A stretch of DNA of 64,000 bases, from NCBI GenBank assembly GCA_963732775.1, contig CAVTAR010000001.1, forward strand, positions 2,170,001 to 2,234,000. Direction: 5' to 3'. The DNA is from CAVRQM01 sp963732775. Lineage in GTDB: Bacteria > Pseudomonadota > Alphaproteobacteria > Acetobacterales > Acetobacteraceae. Of this stretch, positions 36,309 to 45,363 are shown in pieces. Both the position numbers and the translations under genes were made by a program. Within the stretch, counting starts at the first letter, position 1. The number at the start of each line of letters is the position of its first letter. The notes under the pieces are model-generated. The model did no database searches. It saw only the letters and a program-made list of their open reading frames with translations, and was not told the DNA's origin.

Positions 36309-37037
36309 CTACCGCGCGGCGAACTGGGTCTTGCCGAACATCACCTCGCGCTGCGCGTCGCTCATCGGTCCCTGCCGCTGCCGATCGGCCAGCACCGCGA
36401 CCCCGCGCTGCACCGCCGGACGGGCGGCGATGGCGTCGTGCCAGCGCTGGACGGCGGGGTAGTCGCCAAGGTCGATGCCGCGCCGGTCCGGGTTGCGCAC
36501 CCACGGGAACGTCGCGATGTCGGCGATCGTGTACTCGGCGCCGGCCAGGTACTCGCTCTGCGACAGCCGCTTCTCCAGCACCCGGTGCAGGCGCGCCACC
36601 TCGTTGGTGTAGCGCTCGATGGCGTACGGCAGCTTCTCCGGCGCATAGGCGGCGAAGTGGTTGTACTGGCCGAACATCGGCCCCACGCCGCCAATCTGGA
36701 ACATCAGCCATTGCAGGCAGCGGTACCGGGCAGCGAGGTCGGCCGGGATCAGCCGCCCGGTCTTCTCGGCGAGGTAGACGAGGATTGCGCCGGACTCGAA
36801 CAGCGCGAAACGCTGCCCGCCCGGCCCGTCCGGGTCGACGATGGCCGGGATGCGGTGGTTCGGCGTGATCGCCAGGAACTCCGCCTGGAACTGCTCGCCG
36901 GCGCCGATGTCCACCGGCACGACCGCGTAGGGCAGGCCGAGCTCCTCCAGCGCGATATGCACCTTGTGGCCGTTCGGCGTGGCCCAGCTCCACACCTCGA
37001 TCGCCTCGGCAGTCTCGCCACCATCGCTCTCGGACAT
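36309..37037 (-). CDS. Glutathione S-transferase family protein (YghU/YfcG type)
   Basis: 242 residues from ATG 37037, with GAGGGG upstream. The thioredoxin-like half is IEVWSWATPNGHKVHIALEELGLPY, with the TPN segment replacing the usual Ser/Tyr/Cys active residue, then RIPAIVDPDG and the glutathione-gamma-glutamyl site LFESGAILVYLAEKTG. The helical half is complete. YghU/YfcG enzymes reduce disulfides using glutathione. The gene is convergent with the methyltransferase, 3 nt apart. Confidence 0.9.
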   Translation of the reverse strand: MSESDGGETAEAIEVWSWATPNGHKVHIALEELGLPYAVVPVDIGAGEQFQAEFLAITPNHRIPAIVDPDGPGGQRFALFESGAILVYLAEKTGRLIPADLAARYRCLQWLMFQIGGVGPMFGQYNHFAAYAPEKLPYAIERYTNEVARLHRVLEKRLSQSEYLAGAEYTIADIATFPWVRNPDRRGIDLGDYPAVQRWHDAIAARPAVQRGVAVLADRQRQGPMSDAQREVMFGKTQFAAR

Positions 37038-37111
37038 GCGCCACCCCTCGCTTGAACGACCGCGATGTCGCACGGCGCGGGCGGCCCGACCAGTGCAGCA
37101 CCGCCTCCGGC

Positions 37112-38116
37112 TCACCAGTGCAGCACCGCCTCCGGCTTGGGAGCCGGCCGGCCGCGGCGCGCGGCCGAGGAGAGTTGCCATTCCTGCGCCGGCAGGTAGC
37201 GTTGGGCGAGGAACTGATAGGTCCGCGCGATCAGCGACCACGCCGCCTCGTCCAGCCGGCGCGGCTTGCCGGCCCAGGCCTCCAGGATCGGGTTCCAGGC
37301 CAGCCGGCTGCGGTGCAGCCAGTCGCGGTTGCTGCGGATGAAGATGCGCTGGCCGTCGATGTTGCGCAGGGTGGCGATCACCTCGCCGGTCTGCGCGTCG
37401 ACCTCGCCGAAGCGCTGGCCGATCTGGCCGATCGCGGTCCGGCCCAGGCGCTGCGCCTGCACCAGCGAGTTGAGCCGGGCACCGTCGCCGCGCCAGCCCG
37501 AGGCGACCAGCGCCTCCAGGCTCTCCAGCACGCCCTGCGCCCGCACCAGCAGCGCGTCGCGCAGCGCCTCGATGCAGGCCAGCTCGCCCGCCACTTCCTC
37601 GAGCTTCGAGATCACCGCTTCGCTGCCGGCCAGATCCAGGGCGCGCGCCGCCCGGCCGAAGGCGTCCTGCAGGGCGCTGCGCAGGCGCGGGTCGCTCTCG
37701 ATCCGCTCGGCGGACAGCGTGGCCGAGGCGAGCGAGGCGTCGCCGGTCTCCTCGCCGAGCCAGTTCACGAGCTGGACCCGCAGCCGCGTCATCGCCCGCT
37801 TGCGGTGCTGCAACCCCGGCTCCCAGCTCGCCGCCCCGGTCAGCACCTCGGCCGGCAGCGGGTCGCCGAGGCGCAGGCCGGGCACGTAGTCGAGCGCCTC
37901 GGCGATCATGCCCAGCATCCGGCCGTCGTCGCTGTCGTCGTCGATGGCCAGCTCGCGTTGCAGCGCGCGCAGCGGGATCGCGGCTTCGCGGCCGCCCAGT
38001 TCCACCACCACGGCCGGCATCCGGTCGGTCGTGCTGCGGCGGAACACCACCTCGCCCAGCGCCGCGAAGCCGCGATGACCCAGCGCGCAGACGCTCGGCC
38101 CGCCCTCACGCACCAC
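37112..38116 (-). CDS. Hypothetical protein, alpha-helical
   Basis: 334 residues from GTG 38116. I do not recognise a domain. It starts with a short strand-rich part (AVVVELGGREAAIPLRALQREL) and then is mostly amphipathic helix with many Arg, Glu and Leu, for instance SKLEEVAGELACIEALRDALLVRAQG. The upstream transglycosylase stop forms TGATG with an ATG at 38129, but seven G follow that ATG and put it out of frame; six G would put it in frame and add 4 residues. Its 3' end is duplicated as a 25-bp direct repeat (about 37091-37140). Confidence 0.75.
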   Translation of the reverse strand: MVREGGPSVCALGHRGFAALGEVVFRRSTTDRMPAVVVELGGREAAIPLRALQRELAIDDDSDDGRMLGMIAEALDYVPGLRLGDPLPAEVLTGAASWEPGLQHRKRAMTRLRVQLVNWLGEETGDASLASATLSAERIESDPRLRSALQDAFGRAARALDLAGSEAVISKLEEVAGELACIEALRDALLVRAQGVLESLEALVASGWRGDGARLNSLVQAQRLGRTAIGQIGQRFGEVDAQTGEVIATLRNIDGQRIFIRSNRDWLHRSRLAWNPILEAWAGKPRRLDEAAWSLIARTYQFLAQRYLPAQEWQLSSAARRGRPAPKPEAVLHW

Positions 38117-38128
38117 GCGGCCCCCCCA

Positions 38129-38947
38129 TCAGCGCAGCGCCGCGCGCGAGGCGACCAGCACCGGGGCCGCGCGATAGCCGGCGAGGCCGCGTCCCCCGAC
38201 GCCGGCGGGCGCCAGGATGAGCCGTGCGACCTGGGCCCGGTTGCCCAGCATGAAGGCGCCGGCCGTACCAGCCGACGCCGGCAGCGCAACGGGGGAGGCC
38301 GCGGCGCGCTCGGCCTCCTCGGGCAGGCTCGCCATCACCCGGCGCCGGTAGGCGTCGCCCAGCGCCGGCGTGGCGGAATGGTACCAGGCGGTCGCGGTCT
38401 GCCAATCCCCGGTCTGCGCCTGCAGCTGGACCAGGAAGCGCGCGGCATAGTCGGCATTGCGCTCCGGGTCGAACGCCGCCTCCAGCGTGGCGAAGGCGTC
38501 CGGGTGAAACATCAGGTTGACTTGCAGGCAGCCCACGTCGATCGAGCGCGACCCGCTCGCCTGGTAGCTGCGCACCGCGGCGATCGCCTCCGGCTCGGTC
38601 TCGTAGACGTGGTCGATACCCTCGACGTTGATGCTCCACGGCCACGGGTCGACCGCGCCGCTCGCCGCGTCCCGCCGCCCGCTCTCGACCCGGCCAATCG
38701 CGCCCAGCAGGTGCGCTGGCAGGTGATAGATCTGCTCGGCCCGCGCGATCGCCGCGCGGCAGCGCGCCCCAGGGGAGGCGTCCGCCACGCTCGGCAGGAG
38801 AGGCGGCACGAGGTTGCGGCTGGCCGGGAGGGCGAGCGTGCGTGCGCGCAACGACTGCGCCAGCATCCAGATCGGCGTCTGGGCGGCCGCCGGGACCGCG
38901 AGGGCCGCGCCCCAGGGCAGCAGCCAGAGCAGGAGGGAGAACCGCAT
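38129..38947 (-). CDS. Periplasmic lytic transglycosylase-like protein
   Basis: 272 residues. A signal peptide (LLLWLLPWGAALAVPAAAQ) is followed by an SLT-type domain: IYHLPAHLLGAIGRVESG with the catalytic Glu in RVESGR, then SIDVGCLQVNLMFHPDAFATLEAAFDP and NADYAARFL. This short, VirB1-like form cleaves peptidoglycan to open space for envelope machinery. Two tandem cysteines are unusual for the family. It overlaps the downstream unknown gene, so the pair may form one envelope-associated unit. Confidence 0.85.
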   Translation of the reverse strand: MRFSLLLWLLPWGAALAVPAAAQTPIWMLAQSLRARTLALPASRNLVPPLLPSVADASPGARCRAAIARAEQIYHLPAHLLGAIGRVESGRRDAASGAVDPWPWSINVEGIDHVYETEPEAIAAVRSYQASGSRSIDVGCLQVNLMFHPDAFATLEAAFDPERNADYAARFLVQLQAQTGDWQTATAWYHSATPALGDAYRRRVMASLPEEAERAAASPVALPASAGTAGAFMLGNRAQVARLILAPAGVGGRGLAGYRAAPVLVASRAALR

Positions 38948-39032
38948 GCCGCCACTCTGGCTATGGGCGGTTGACCCCGGGTTACCAGGGCGGCAGGCGG
39001 CTCGGCCGCAACCTGCTCAGCGGCACGTCTGC

Positions 39033-39638
39033 TCAGCCCGAGGTCTGGCGGCGCATCGCGTCGACCAGGCGCTGCACGTCGTTGCCGTTGCGCGCGAGGA
39101 AGCTCGCGTAGTCGTTGCGTTGCGTCAGCCGCAGGCTGGTGCCCTCGGCGACCACGTCGGCGATGCGCCACTGCCCGCCGGCCTGGTTCACCACCCACTG
39201 TACGTTGGCCGGCGCGGTGTTGGGGCGGGTGATGACGGTCGCCACCGCGAGCTCGCCCTCGCGCGGCGCGGTACGGCCCATGCTGAACCCCACGCCGCGA
39301 TAGCTGCCCAGGTGGCCGGTGATGTTATCGGCCAGCACGCGGTGGAACAGCATCGTGTATTCCTGCTGCTGCTGAGGCGTCGCGGTGCGCCAGAAGCGGC
39401 CGAGGCAGAACTTCGCGATGCCGTCGACGTCGACGGTGCGCTCGATGATGGCGGCGAGGTCGGCCTTGCGCTGGGCTTCGCTGCCGGGCCCGTTGGCGAC
39501 CGCCGTCAGCGCCTCGCCGGTCTGCTTGACGAAGGCCGAGGCCTGGTCGGGCGATTGCGCGTGGGCCAGCAGGCCAAGTCGCGCGACGAGCACGCCAGCG
39601 GTGCCAAGGACGAGGAGCGTGCGGCGAGTCAGCATCAT
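39033..39638 (-). CDS. mlaC: Phospholipid transport periplasmic protein MlaC (Ttg2D family)
   Basis: 201 residues. A twin-arginine-like signal (MLTRRTLLVLGTAGVLVARLGLLAHAQ) precedes the MlaC fold: AIIERTVDVDGIAKFCLGRFWRTATPQQQQEYTMLF in pieces, the family's central motif, and WRIADVVAEGTSLRLTQRNDYASFLARNG at the end. It shuttles glycerophospholipid between the outer-membrane MlaA and the inner-membrane MlaFEDB complex. It is downstream of mlaA in the same orientation, 52 nt away. mlaFED are not in the window. Confidence 0.92.
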   Translation of the reverse strand: MMLTRRTLLVLGTAGVLVARLGLLAHAQSPDQASAFVKQTGEALTAVANGPGSEAQRKADLAAIIERTVDVDGIAKFCLGRFWRTATPQQQQEYTMLFHRVLADNITGHLGSYRGVGFSMGRTAPREGELAVATVITRPNTAPANVQWVVNQAGGQWRIADVVAEGTSLRLTQRNDYASFLARNGNDVQRLVDAMRRQTSG

Positions 39639-39690
39639 GAACCTGTCGGGCGATGGGGAAGTGAGCGAGGCGCGGCTTTGGGGGAACGGG

Positions 39691-40590
39691 TTAGGGAGAC
39701 TGCAACTGCCCGCCCGAGCCGACCGGGGGCGACGGGGTGGGCGCGCTCGGGTCGCCGGTCGCACCCTGGTGATGCGGGAACCAGGCCGGCACGGTGGCGG
39801 CGTTGTCGCTGCGGGTCTCGTCGATCTGCGAGGCGCGGTGCTGCTTGTAGAGGCTGCGGAAGGTGGCGTACGGGTCAAGCGCGGTCTTCTTGATCTGGTC
39901 GATGTCGTCGATATGGGCCGCCCGCGCGTCAAGCGCGCTGACGCCGAACCGGGCCGCGTCCAGCGCCGTCACCACGGTGCCCTTGCCGACCCAGGTCAGC
40001 GGGTCGAGCGCGATGTCCGCCCCCAGGCCCACCGCGTCGCGCGGGTTGGACGGGCCGAACACCGGCAGAAACAGGAACGGCCCGTCCGGCAGCCCCCATA
40101 CCGCCAGCGTCACCCCGAAATCGGTCTCGTGGCGGGGGTAGCCCCAGCCGTCGGCTACCTCGAACACGCCGGCCACGCCGACCGTGGAGTTGATCAGCAG
40201 GCGCATCAGCGTGTCCCCGGCGCGGCGCGGCTTGCCTTGCAGCATGTCGTCGGCCAGCACCACCGGGCTCGCGAGGTTGGTCAGGAACTGGTGGGTGTGC
40301 GTGCGCACCGTCTCGGGCAGCACGTCGCGATAGGCGATGGCGAGCGGTCGCAGGATCACCGTGTCGAGGCCGTCGTTGATCTTGTAGAAGACGCGGTTGG
40401 TGGGCTCCAGCGGGTCGTTCGTGTCGCGATACTCGGCCAGCGCCTCGGGGTCGGAGGCGGGCGGCGCGCTGGCGCAGCCGGCGACGGCGGCGGCCAGCAT
40501 GGCCCCGAGGACGCGCGCGGCGCGGCGGGCCGAGCGGGCGCGGGCCGAGCGGGCGCGGGCCGAGGAGGCGCTAGCGGGATGGATAGGCAT
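39691..40590 (-). CDS. mlaA: Outer-membrane phospholipid lipoprotein MlaA (VacJ)
   Basis: 299 residues from ATG 40590. An Arg/Ala-rich start with a duplicated ARSAR (15-bp tandem repeat near 40535-40560) leads into a hydrophobic segment and the lipobox VAGC. The MlaA core has NDPLEPTNRVFYKINDGLD, LPETVRTHTHQFLTNLASPV, INSTVGVAGVFEVAD, ETDFGVTLAVWG and GPFLFLPVFGPSNPRDAVG. It removes mislocalised phospholipid from the outer leaflet and passes it to MlaC. The C-terminal tail is Pro/Ser-rich. Confidence 0.94.
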   Translation of the reverse strand: MPIHPASASSARARSARARSARRAARVLGAMLAAAVAGCASAPPASDPEALAEYRDTNDPLEPTNRVFYKINDGLDTVILRPLAIAYRDVLPETVRTHTHQFLTNLASPVVLADDMLQGKPRRAGDTLMRLLINSTVGVAGVFEVADGWGYPRHETDFGVTLAVWGLPDGPFLFLPVFGPSNPRDAVGLGADIALDPLTWVGKGTVVTALDAARFGVSALDARAAHIDDIDQIKKTALDPYATFRSLYKQHRASQIDETRSDNAATVPAWFPHHQGATGDPSAPTPSPPVGSGGQLQSP

Positions 40591-40862
40591 GGCGGACCCC
40601 GGACGGCTATTGCGCTGCGGCAGACTGCTCACGATACCTCCAACGGGCAACCCCGGCACCCGGCCGGTGCGAGTACGCGTGCCGCCCGCCACAAGACCGC
40701 GGATGCGTGCAGACCCATCGGCTTGGCGTTTACACGTTCGATCGCGGGCACGCGAGCCGCTACGTTGCCGGTCGGGTGAAGTTGCGCGGCCGGGCCGCCG
40801 CGCCAAGATGGGGCGGACCAGACGCGCGACCGGAGTTGCCGCCGCGCCGTGAGGGACCACCG

Positions 40863-41843
40863 ATGGATCACGCCCTGCCCCCCACCTTCCCTGGCGACCT
40901 GCCCGTGCTGGAGCGCTGGCTCACCGGCCCGCGCTTCGCCGGGCTGCCCGCGCGCGCTGCGGACCTGCCGGCGCCCGCGCTGTCGTTCGAGTTCTTCCCG
41001 CCCCGCAGCGAGGCGCTGGAGGCGCAGCTGTGGGGCTGCGTGCGCCGGCTCGCGCCGCTGCGCCCACGCTTCGTCTCCGTCACCTACGGGGCCGGCGGCA
41101 GCACGCAGGAGCGGACCCACGCGACGGTCGCGCGCATCGTCAGCGAGACGCTGATCGTGCCGGCCGCCCACCTCACCTGCGTCGGCGCGAGGCGCGAGGA
41201 TGTCGACGAGGTCGCGCGAAAATACTGGCAGTCGGGGGTGCGCCACGTGGTGGCGCTGCGCGGCGACATGCCGGAGGGTACCGCCTATGCACCCCACCCG
41301 GGCGGCTACGGCAGCGCTGCCGACCTGGTGGCCGGGCTGCGGCGGGTAGCCGATTTCGAGGTCTCGGTCGCCGCCTACCCGGAGACCCATCCCGACGCGC
41401 CCAGTCCCGAGGCCGACCTCGACAACCTGAAGCGCAAGCTCGATGCCGGGGCGACGCGGGCCATCACCCAGTATTTCTTCGAGGCGGAGACCTTCCTGCG
41501 CTTCCTCGACCGCTGCCTCGCCGCCGGCATCACGGCCCCCATCGTGCCGGGCATCATGCCGGTGTCCAACTTCGCCCAGGCCCGCCGGTTCTCCGCCCAG
41601 TGCGGGGCCAGCATCCCGGACTGGCTCGGCCGCATGTTCGACGGCACCGAGGACGACCCCGAGACGCGCCGCATGGTGGCCGCGGTGGTCGCCGCGGAGC
41701 AGGTGCGGCTGTTGCAGGCCAACGGCATAGACGAGTTCCATTTCTATACCCTGAACCGCCCCGACCTGGTCTACGCGATCGCCCGCATCCTGGGCGTGAA
41801 GCCGGCGGAGACGCCGGCGCCCGACCTTCCAGCCGCCGCATGA
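40863..41843 (+). CDS. metF: Methylenetetrahydrofolate reductase
   Basis: 326 residues from ATG 40863. MetF landmarks are present: LSFEFFPPRSEALEAQL with the catalytic Glu, FVSVTYGAGGSTQERTH, VVALRGDMPEG, AITQYFFEAETFLRFLDRC and IVPGIMPVSN, then DEFHFYTLNR. It reduces 5,10-methylene-THF to 5-methyl-THF for methionine synthesis using FAD. The 272-nt leader upstream was checked for a SAM or cobalamin riboswitch and none was recognised. uvrD follows 7 nt later. Confidence 0.95.
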   Translation: MDHALPPTFPGDLPVLERWLTGPRFAGLPARAADLPAPALSFEFFPPRSEALEAQLWGCVRRLAPLRPRFVSVTYGAGGSTQERTHATVARIVSETLIVPAAHLTCVGARREDVDEVARKYWQSGVRHVVALRGDMPEGTAYAPHPGGYGSAADLVAGLRRVADFEVSVAAYPETHPDAPSPEADLDNLKRKLDAGATRAITQYFFEAETFLRFLDRCLAAGITAPIVPGIMPVSNFAQARRFSAQCGASIPDWLGRMFDGTEDDPETRRMVAAVVAAEQVRLLQANGIDEFHFYTLNRPDLVYAIARILGVKPAETPAPDLPAAA

Positions 41844-41850
41844 GCGAAGG

Positions 41851-44040
41851 GTGAACGACGACTACCTGCGGGCGCTGAACCCGGAGCAGCGCGAGGCCGT
41901 CGAGACCGTCGACGGCCCGCTGCTGGTGCTGGCCGGCGCCGGCACCGGCAAGACCCGCGTGCTGACCACGCGCTTCGCCCACATCCTCATGAGCAACCGC
42001 GCCTTCCCCGGCCAGGTGCTGGCGGTGACGTTCACCAACCGCGCCGCGCGCGAGATGCGCGAGCGGGTCGCGACCATCCTCGGCCGCCCCGCCGAGGGCC
42101 TGTGGCTCGGCACGTTCCACGCGCTGTGCGCGCGCATGCTGCGTCGCCATGCCGAGCACGTCGGGCTGACCTCAAGCTTCAACATCCTGGACGGCGACGA
42201 CCAGCTCCGCCTGCTGAAGCAGGTGATGGAGGCCGGCCGGCTGGACGTGAAGCGGTTCACGCCGCAGGCGATGATGGCGCTGATCCAGCGCTGGAAGGAT
42301 CGCGGCCTGACGCCCGCGCGGGTCACGCCCGCCGAGGACAGCGACTTCGCCCACGGCAGGGGGACGGAGATCTACGCGCAGTACCAGGACCGGCTGCGCA
42401 CGCTGAACACCGCCGATTTCGGCGACCTGCTGCTGCACGTGACCGAGATCCTGCGCGCCCAGCCGGACGTGCTGGCGCAGTACCACCGCGCCTTCCGCTA
42501 CCTGCTGGTCGACGAGTACCAGGACACCAACCTCGTGCAGTACCTCTGGCTGCGGCTGCTGGCGCAGGAGCGGCGCAACATCTGCTGCGTCGGCGACGAC
42601 GACCAGAGCATCTACTCGTGGCGCGGCGCGGAGATCGAGAACATCCTGCGCTTCGAGAAGGACTTCCCGGGTGCCAGGATCATCCGGCTGGAGCGCAACT
42701 ACCGCTCGACCGCGCCCATCCTCGCCGCCGCCGCAGGACTGATCGCCAACAACGAGGGGCGGCTCGGCAAGACGCTGCGCTCCGGGCGCAACGACGCGCA
42801 CGGCGAGCAGGTCTCGGTCGTCGGGCTGTGGGACAGCGACGAGGAAGCGCGCATGGTGGTCGGCCGCATGGAGGCGCTGCACCGCGACCGCCATGTGCTG
42901 GCGCAGATGGCCGTGCTGGTGCGGGCCGGCTTCCAGACCCGCGCGTTCGAGGAGCGGCTGATCACCGTGGGCCTGCCGTATCGCGTGGTCGGCGGCCTGC
43001 GGTTCTACGAGCGCGCCGAGATCCGCGACGCCATCGCCTACATGCGCGTGCTGCACCAGCCGGCGGACGACCTGGCGTTCGAGCGCATCGTCAACCTGCC
43101 GCGCCGCGGCGTCGGCGACACCGCGCTGCGCTCCATGCACGATTTTTCCCGCGCGCAGTCGGTGCCGCTGACCGCGGCGGCGGCGGCGCTGGTGCAGTCG
43201 GGCGCGCTGCGGGGCAAGGCGCGCGACGGCGTGCGCGACCTGCTGGGCGGGTTCGAGCGCTGGCGCGAGCGGCTCGGCGCCGACGGGCACGTGACCACGC
43301 TGGCGACCATGCTCGACGAGAGCGGCTACACTGCGATGTGGCAGCAGGACAAGTCTGCCGACGCGCCGGGGCGGCTGGAGAACCTGAAGGAGCTGGTGCG
43401 GGCACTGGCCGACTTCGACACGCTGGCAGGCTTCCTCGACCACGTGAGCCTGGTGATGGAGAACGAGGAGAACGCCGCGAGCGACCGCGTCAGCCTGATG
43501 ACGCTGCACGCGGCCAAGGGGCTGGAGTTCGACACCGTGTTCCTGCCCGGCTGGGAGGAGGGGCTGTTCCCGAGCCAGCGCACCATGGACGAGAGCGGGC
43601 TGAAGGGCCTGGAGGAGGAGCGCCGCCTCGCCTATGTGGGCCTGACCCGGGCGCGCAAGCGGGCGGTCGTGAGCCATGCCGCGAACCGGCGCGTCTACTC
43701 CAACTGGCAGACCAGCATCCCGAGCCGCTTCATCGACGAACTGCCGCAGACGGAGGTGGAGCGCACCGGCTCGGCCGCCTACGCGCGCGACCGGATCGCC
43801 ACCGGGCCGGTCATGTTCCCGGGGCAGTTCCCGCTGGTGGCGCGGCGGGTGCGCGAGGCGGAGGCGTGGGAACAATCCGCCCGCCCTGCCCCGGCCGCGG
43901 CGATCGCGGTGGGCGCGCGGGTGTTCCACCAGAAGTTCGGCTACGGCACGGTGATGGCGGCCGAGGACCACAAGCTCGACATCGAGTTCGAGAAGGCCGG
44001 CCCGAAGCGCCTGCTGGACAGCTTCGTGGCGCTCGCATGA
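41851..44040 (+). CDS. uvrD: ATP-dependent DNA helicase UvrD/PcrA
   Basis: 729 residues from GTG 41851. SF1 helicase motifs occur in order: LNPEQREAV, Walker A LAGAGTGKT, TFTNRAAREMRER, LVDEYQDTN, VGDDDQSIYSWRGA, LERNYRST, SLMTLHAAKGLEFD and YVGLTRARKRAV. The C-terminal RVFHQKFGYGTVMAAEDHKLDIEFE is the UvrD/PcrA Tudor-like tail that contacts RNA polymerase. It unwinds DNA in excision and mismatch repair. Its stop overlaps prmA by 4 nt. Confidence 0.95.
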   Translation: MNDDYLRALNPEQREAVETVDGPLLVLAGAGTGKTRVLTTRFAHILMSNRAFPGQVLAVTFTNRAAREMRERVATILGRPAEGLWLGTFHALCARMLRRHAEHVGLTSSFNILDGDDQLRLLKQVMEAGRLDVKRFTPQAMMALIQRWKDRGLTPARVTPAEDSDFAHGRGTEIYAQYQDRLRTLNTADFGDLLLHVTEILRAQPDVLAQYHRAFRYLLVDEYQDTNLVQYLWLRLLAQERRNICCVGDDDQSIYSWRGAEIENILRFEKDFPGARIIRLERNYRSTAPILAAAAGLIANNEGRLGKTLRSGRNDAHGEQVSVVGLWDSDEEARMVVGRMEALHRDRHVLAQMAVLVRAGFQTRAFEERLITVGLPYRVVGGLRFYERAEIRDAIAYMRVLHQPADDLAFERIVNLPRRGVGDTALRSMHDFSRAQSVPLTAAAAALVQSGALRGKARDGVRDLLGGFERWRERLGADGHVTTLATMLDESGYTAMWQQDKSADAPGRLENLKELVRALADFDTLAGFLDHVSLVMENEENAASDRVSLMTLHAAKGLEFDTVFLPGWEEGLFPSQRTMDESGLKGLEEERRLAYVGLTRARKRAVVSHAANRRVYSNWQTSIPSRFIDELPQTEVERTGSAAYARDRIATGPVMFPGQFPLVARRVREAEAWEQSARPAPAAAIAVGARVFHQKFGYGTVMAAEDHKLDIEFEKAGPKRLLDSFVALA

Positions 44041-44924
44041 GCCGGCACGCGACCGCCCTCGAGACGGTGCGCGTCGTGGTGCCGGAGGCCGCGCTCGAAG
44101 CCTACGAGGCGGCGATCGGCGTCGCGTGCGCGACGGTGGGGTTCTTTCTCGACGAGGCGAGCGGGCTGTGGACGGTGGAGGGGGTGAAGGACCAGGGCAG
44201 CGACGAGGTGCGGCTCGCCGACGCGCTGGCACTGGCCGGCGCCGCGACCGGAGTGTCCGCCCCGCTGGAGCGCGCGCCGGTGGCAGCAGAGGGCTGGCTA
44301 GCGCGCAGCTTCCAGGGCTTCCCCGAGCAGCCGGTGGGCCGGCGGTTCCTGATCCGCGGCACGCACCTGCCGCCAGCGCCGACGCGCGGGCGGATCGTGC
44401 TCACGCTGGACGCGGCCATGGCGTTCGGCTCCGGCGAGCACGGGTCCACGCGCGGCTGCCTGCGCGCGCTGGAGCGGGTCGCCTATCGCCGGCCGCGGCG
44501 CACCCTTGATCTGGGCACCGGCACCGGCATCCTCGCGATGGCGGCCGCCACCGTGCTGCATCGGCGGGTGCGCGCCAGCGACATCGACCCCTGGTCGGTG
44601 CGCACCGCACGCGACAACGCGCGGCGCAACGGGCTGGCAAAGCTCGTCGGCATCAGGCGAGGCGATGGCTGGCGGGCCGGTTGGGTGCGGCGCGGGGCGC
44701 CCTACGATTTGGTCCTCGCCAACATCCTCGCCCGGCCGCTCTGTGCGATGGCGCGGCCGCTGGCCGGCGCGCTGGCTCCGGGCGGGACGGCGATACTCTC
44801 CGGCCTGCTCGACCGCCAGGCACGCTGGGTGCTGGGCAGCCACCGGCGGCAAGGACTGGTGCTGGACGGGACGCTGCACGAGGGCGGCTGGGCCACCCTC
44901 GTGCTGCGCAAGCCGCGCCGGTGA
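44037..44924 (+). CDS. prmA: Ribosomal protein L11 methyltransferase
   Basis: 295 residues from ATG 44037 (ATGA overlap). The N-terminal L11-recognition part leads to the PrmA signature LDAAMAFGSGEHGSTRGCLRAL, SAM-binding LDLGTGTGILAMAAA, ASDIDPWSVRTARDNARRNG and DLVLANILARPL. It trimethylates L11 at several lysines and its alpha-amino group. Pairing with uvrD on one message gives no functional hint. It converges on a DUF1127 gene 4 nt away. Confidence 0.93.
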   Translation: MSRHATALETVRVVVPEAALEAYEAAIGVACATVGFFLDEASGLWTVEGVKDQGSDEVRLADALALAGAATGVSAPLERAPVAAEGWLARSFQGFPEQPVGRRFLIRGTHLPPAPTRGRIVLTLDAAMAFGSGEHGSTRGCLRALERVAYRRPRRTLDLGTGTGILAMAAATVLHRRVRASDIDPWSVRTARDNARRNGLAKLVGIRRGDGWRAGWVRRGAPYDLVLANILARPLCAMARPLAGALAPGGTAILSGLLDRQARWVLGSHRRQGLVLDGTLHEGGWATLVLRKPRR

Positions 44925-44928
44925 GAGA

Positions 44929-45183
44929 TCAGGCGCCGAGGCGGCGCTCGGCGAAGCGGCGGTCGAACACCCGCGCAACCTCGGCACGCTCCAGGCCGAT
45001 GTCGGCGAGCTCGTGGTCCGACAGCGACTGCAGCTCGTCGATCACGGCGCGGCGGCGGGGCAGGTCGATGAACCAGCCGACCGCCGCCGCCAGACGCGAG
45101 CGCCGCGGCGCCGCATCGAGCGGCCGGCTGCGCAGCGCCTCGACGTCGAAGGCCAGGTCGTGTTGGGCGGTGAAGGCGTTCAT
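44929..45183 (-). CDS. Small DUF1127 protein
   Basis: 84 residues from ATG 45183, with GGAG 8 nt upstream; GTG 45192 is a less likely start. The C-terminal LPRRRAVIDELQSLSDHELADIGLERAEVARV is the DUF1127 (YjiS-like) motif with two arginine-rich turns. In alphaproteobacteria such small proteins affect RNA turnover, phosphate or carbon balance and stress survival. It is divergent from the aminopeptidase gene across an AT-richer gap (45184-45363). Confidence 0.88.
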   Translation of the reverse strand: MNAFTAQHDLAFDVEALRSRPLDAAPRRSRLAAAVGWFIDLPRRRAVIDELQSLSDHELADIGLERAEVARVFDRRFAERRLGA

Positions 45184-45363
45184 CGTATCCACTCCAGGGT
45201 TGGGCGCTGCGGCTCGGCGCGGCTCCGGTTATTTGGTGCAGCGCAATATAAAACGTGACACGGCCGCTTCCGAGCGCCCGTTTGCCAAGCCAGCCATGCG
45301 TTCTACGCTTGTGTGGCGGCTGAGCCATGTCGAAGTGTCAAACCTTTGTGAAGACGTTGGACG

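Noticed and set aside
40591..40862. Possible SAM or cobalamin riboswitch upstream of metF
   Set aside because: No SAM-II, SAM-I or B12-box consensus could be found by eye. Only GC-rich leader sequence is seen.
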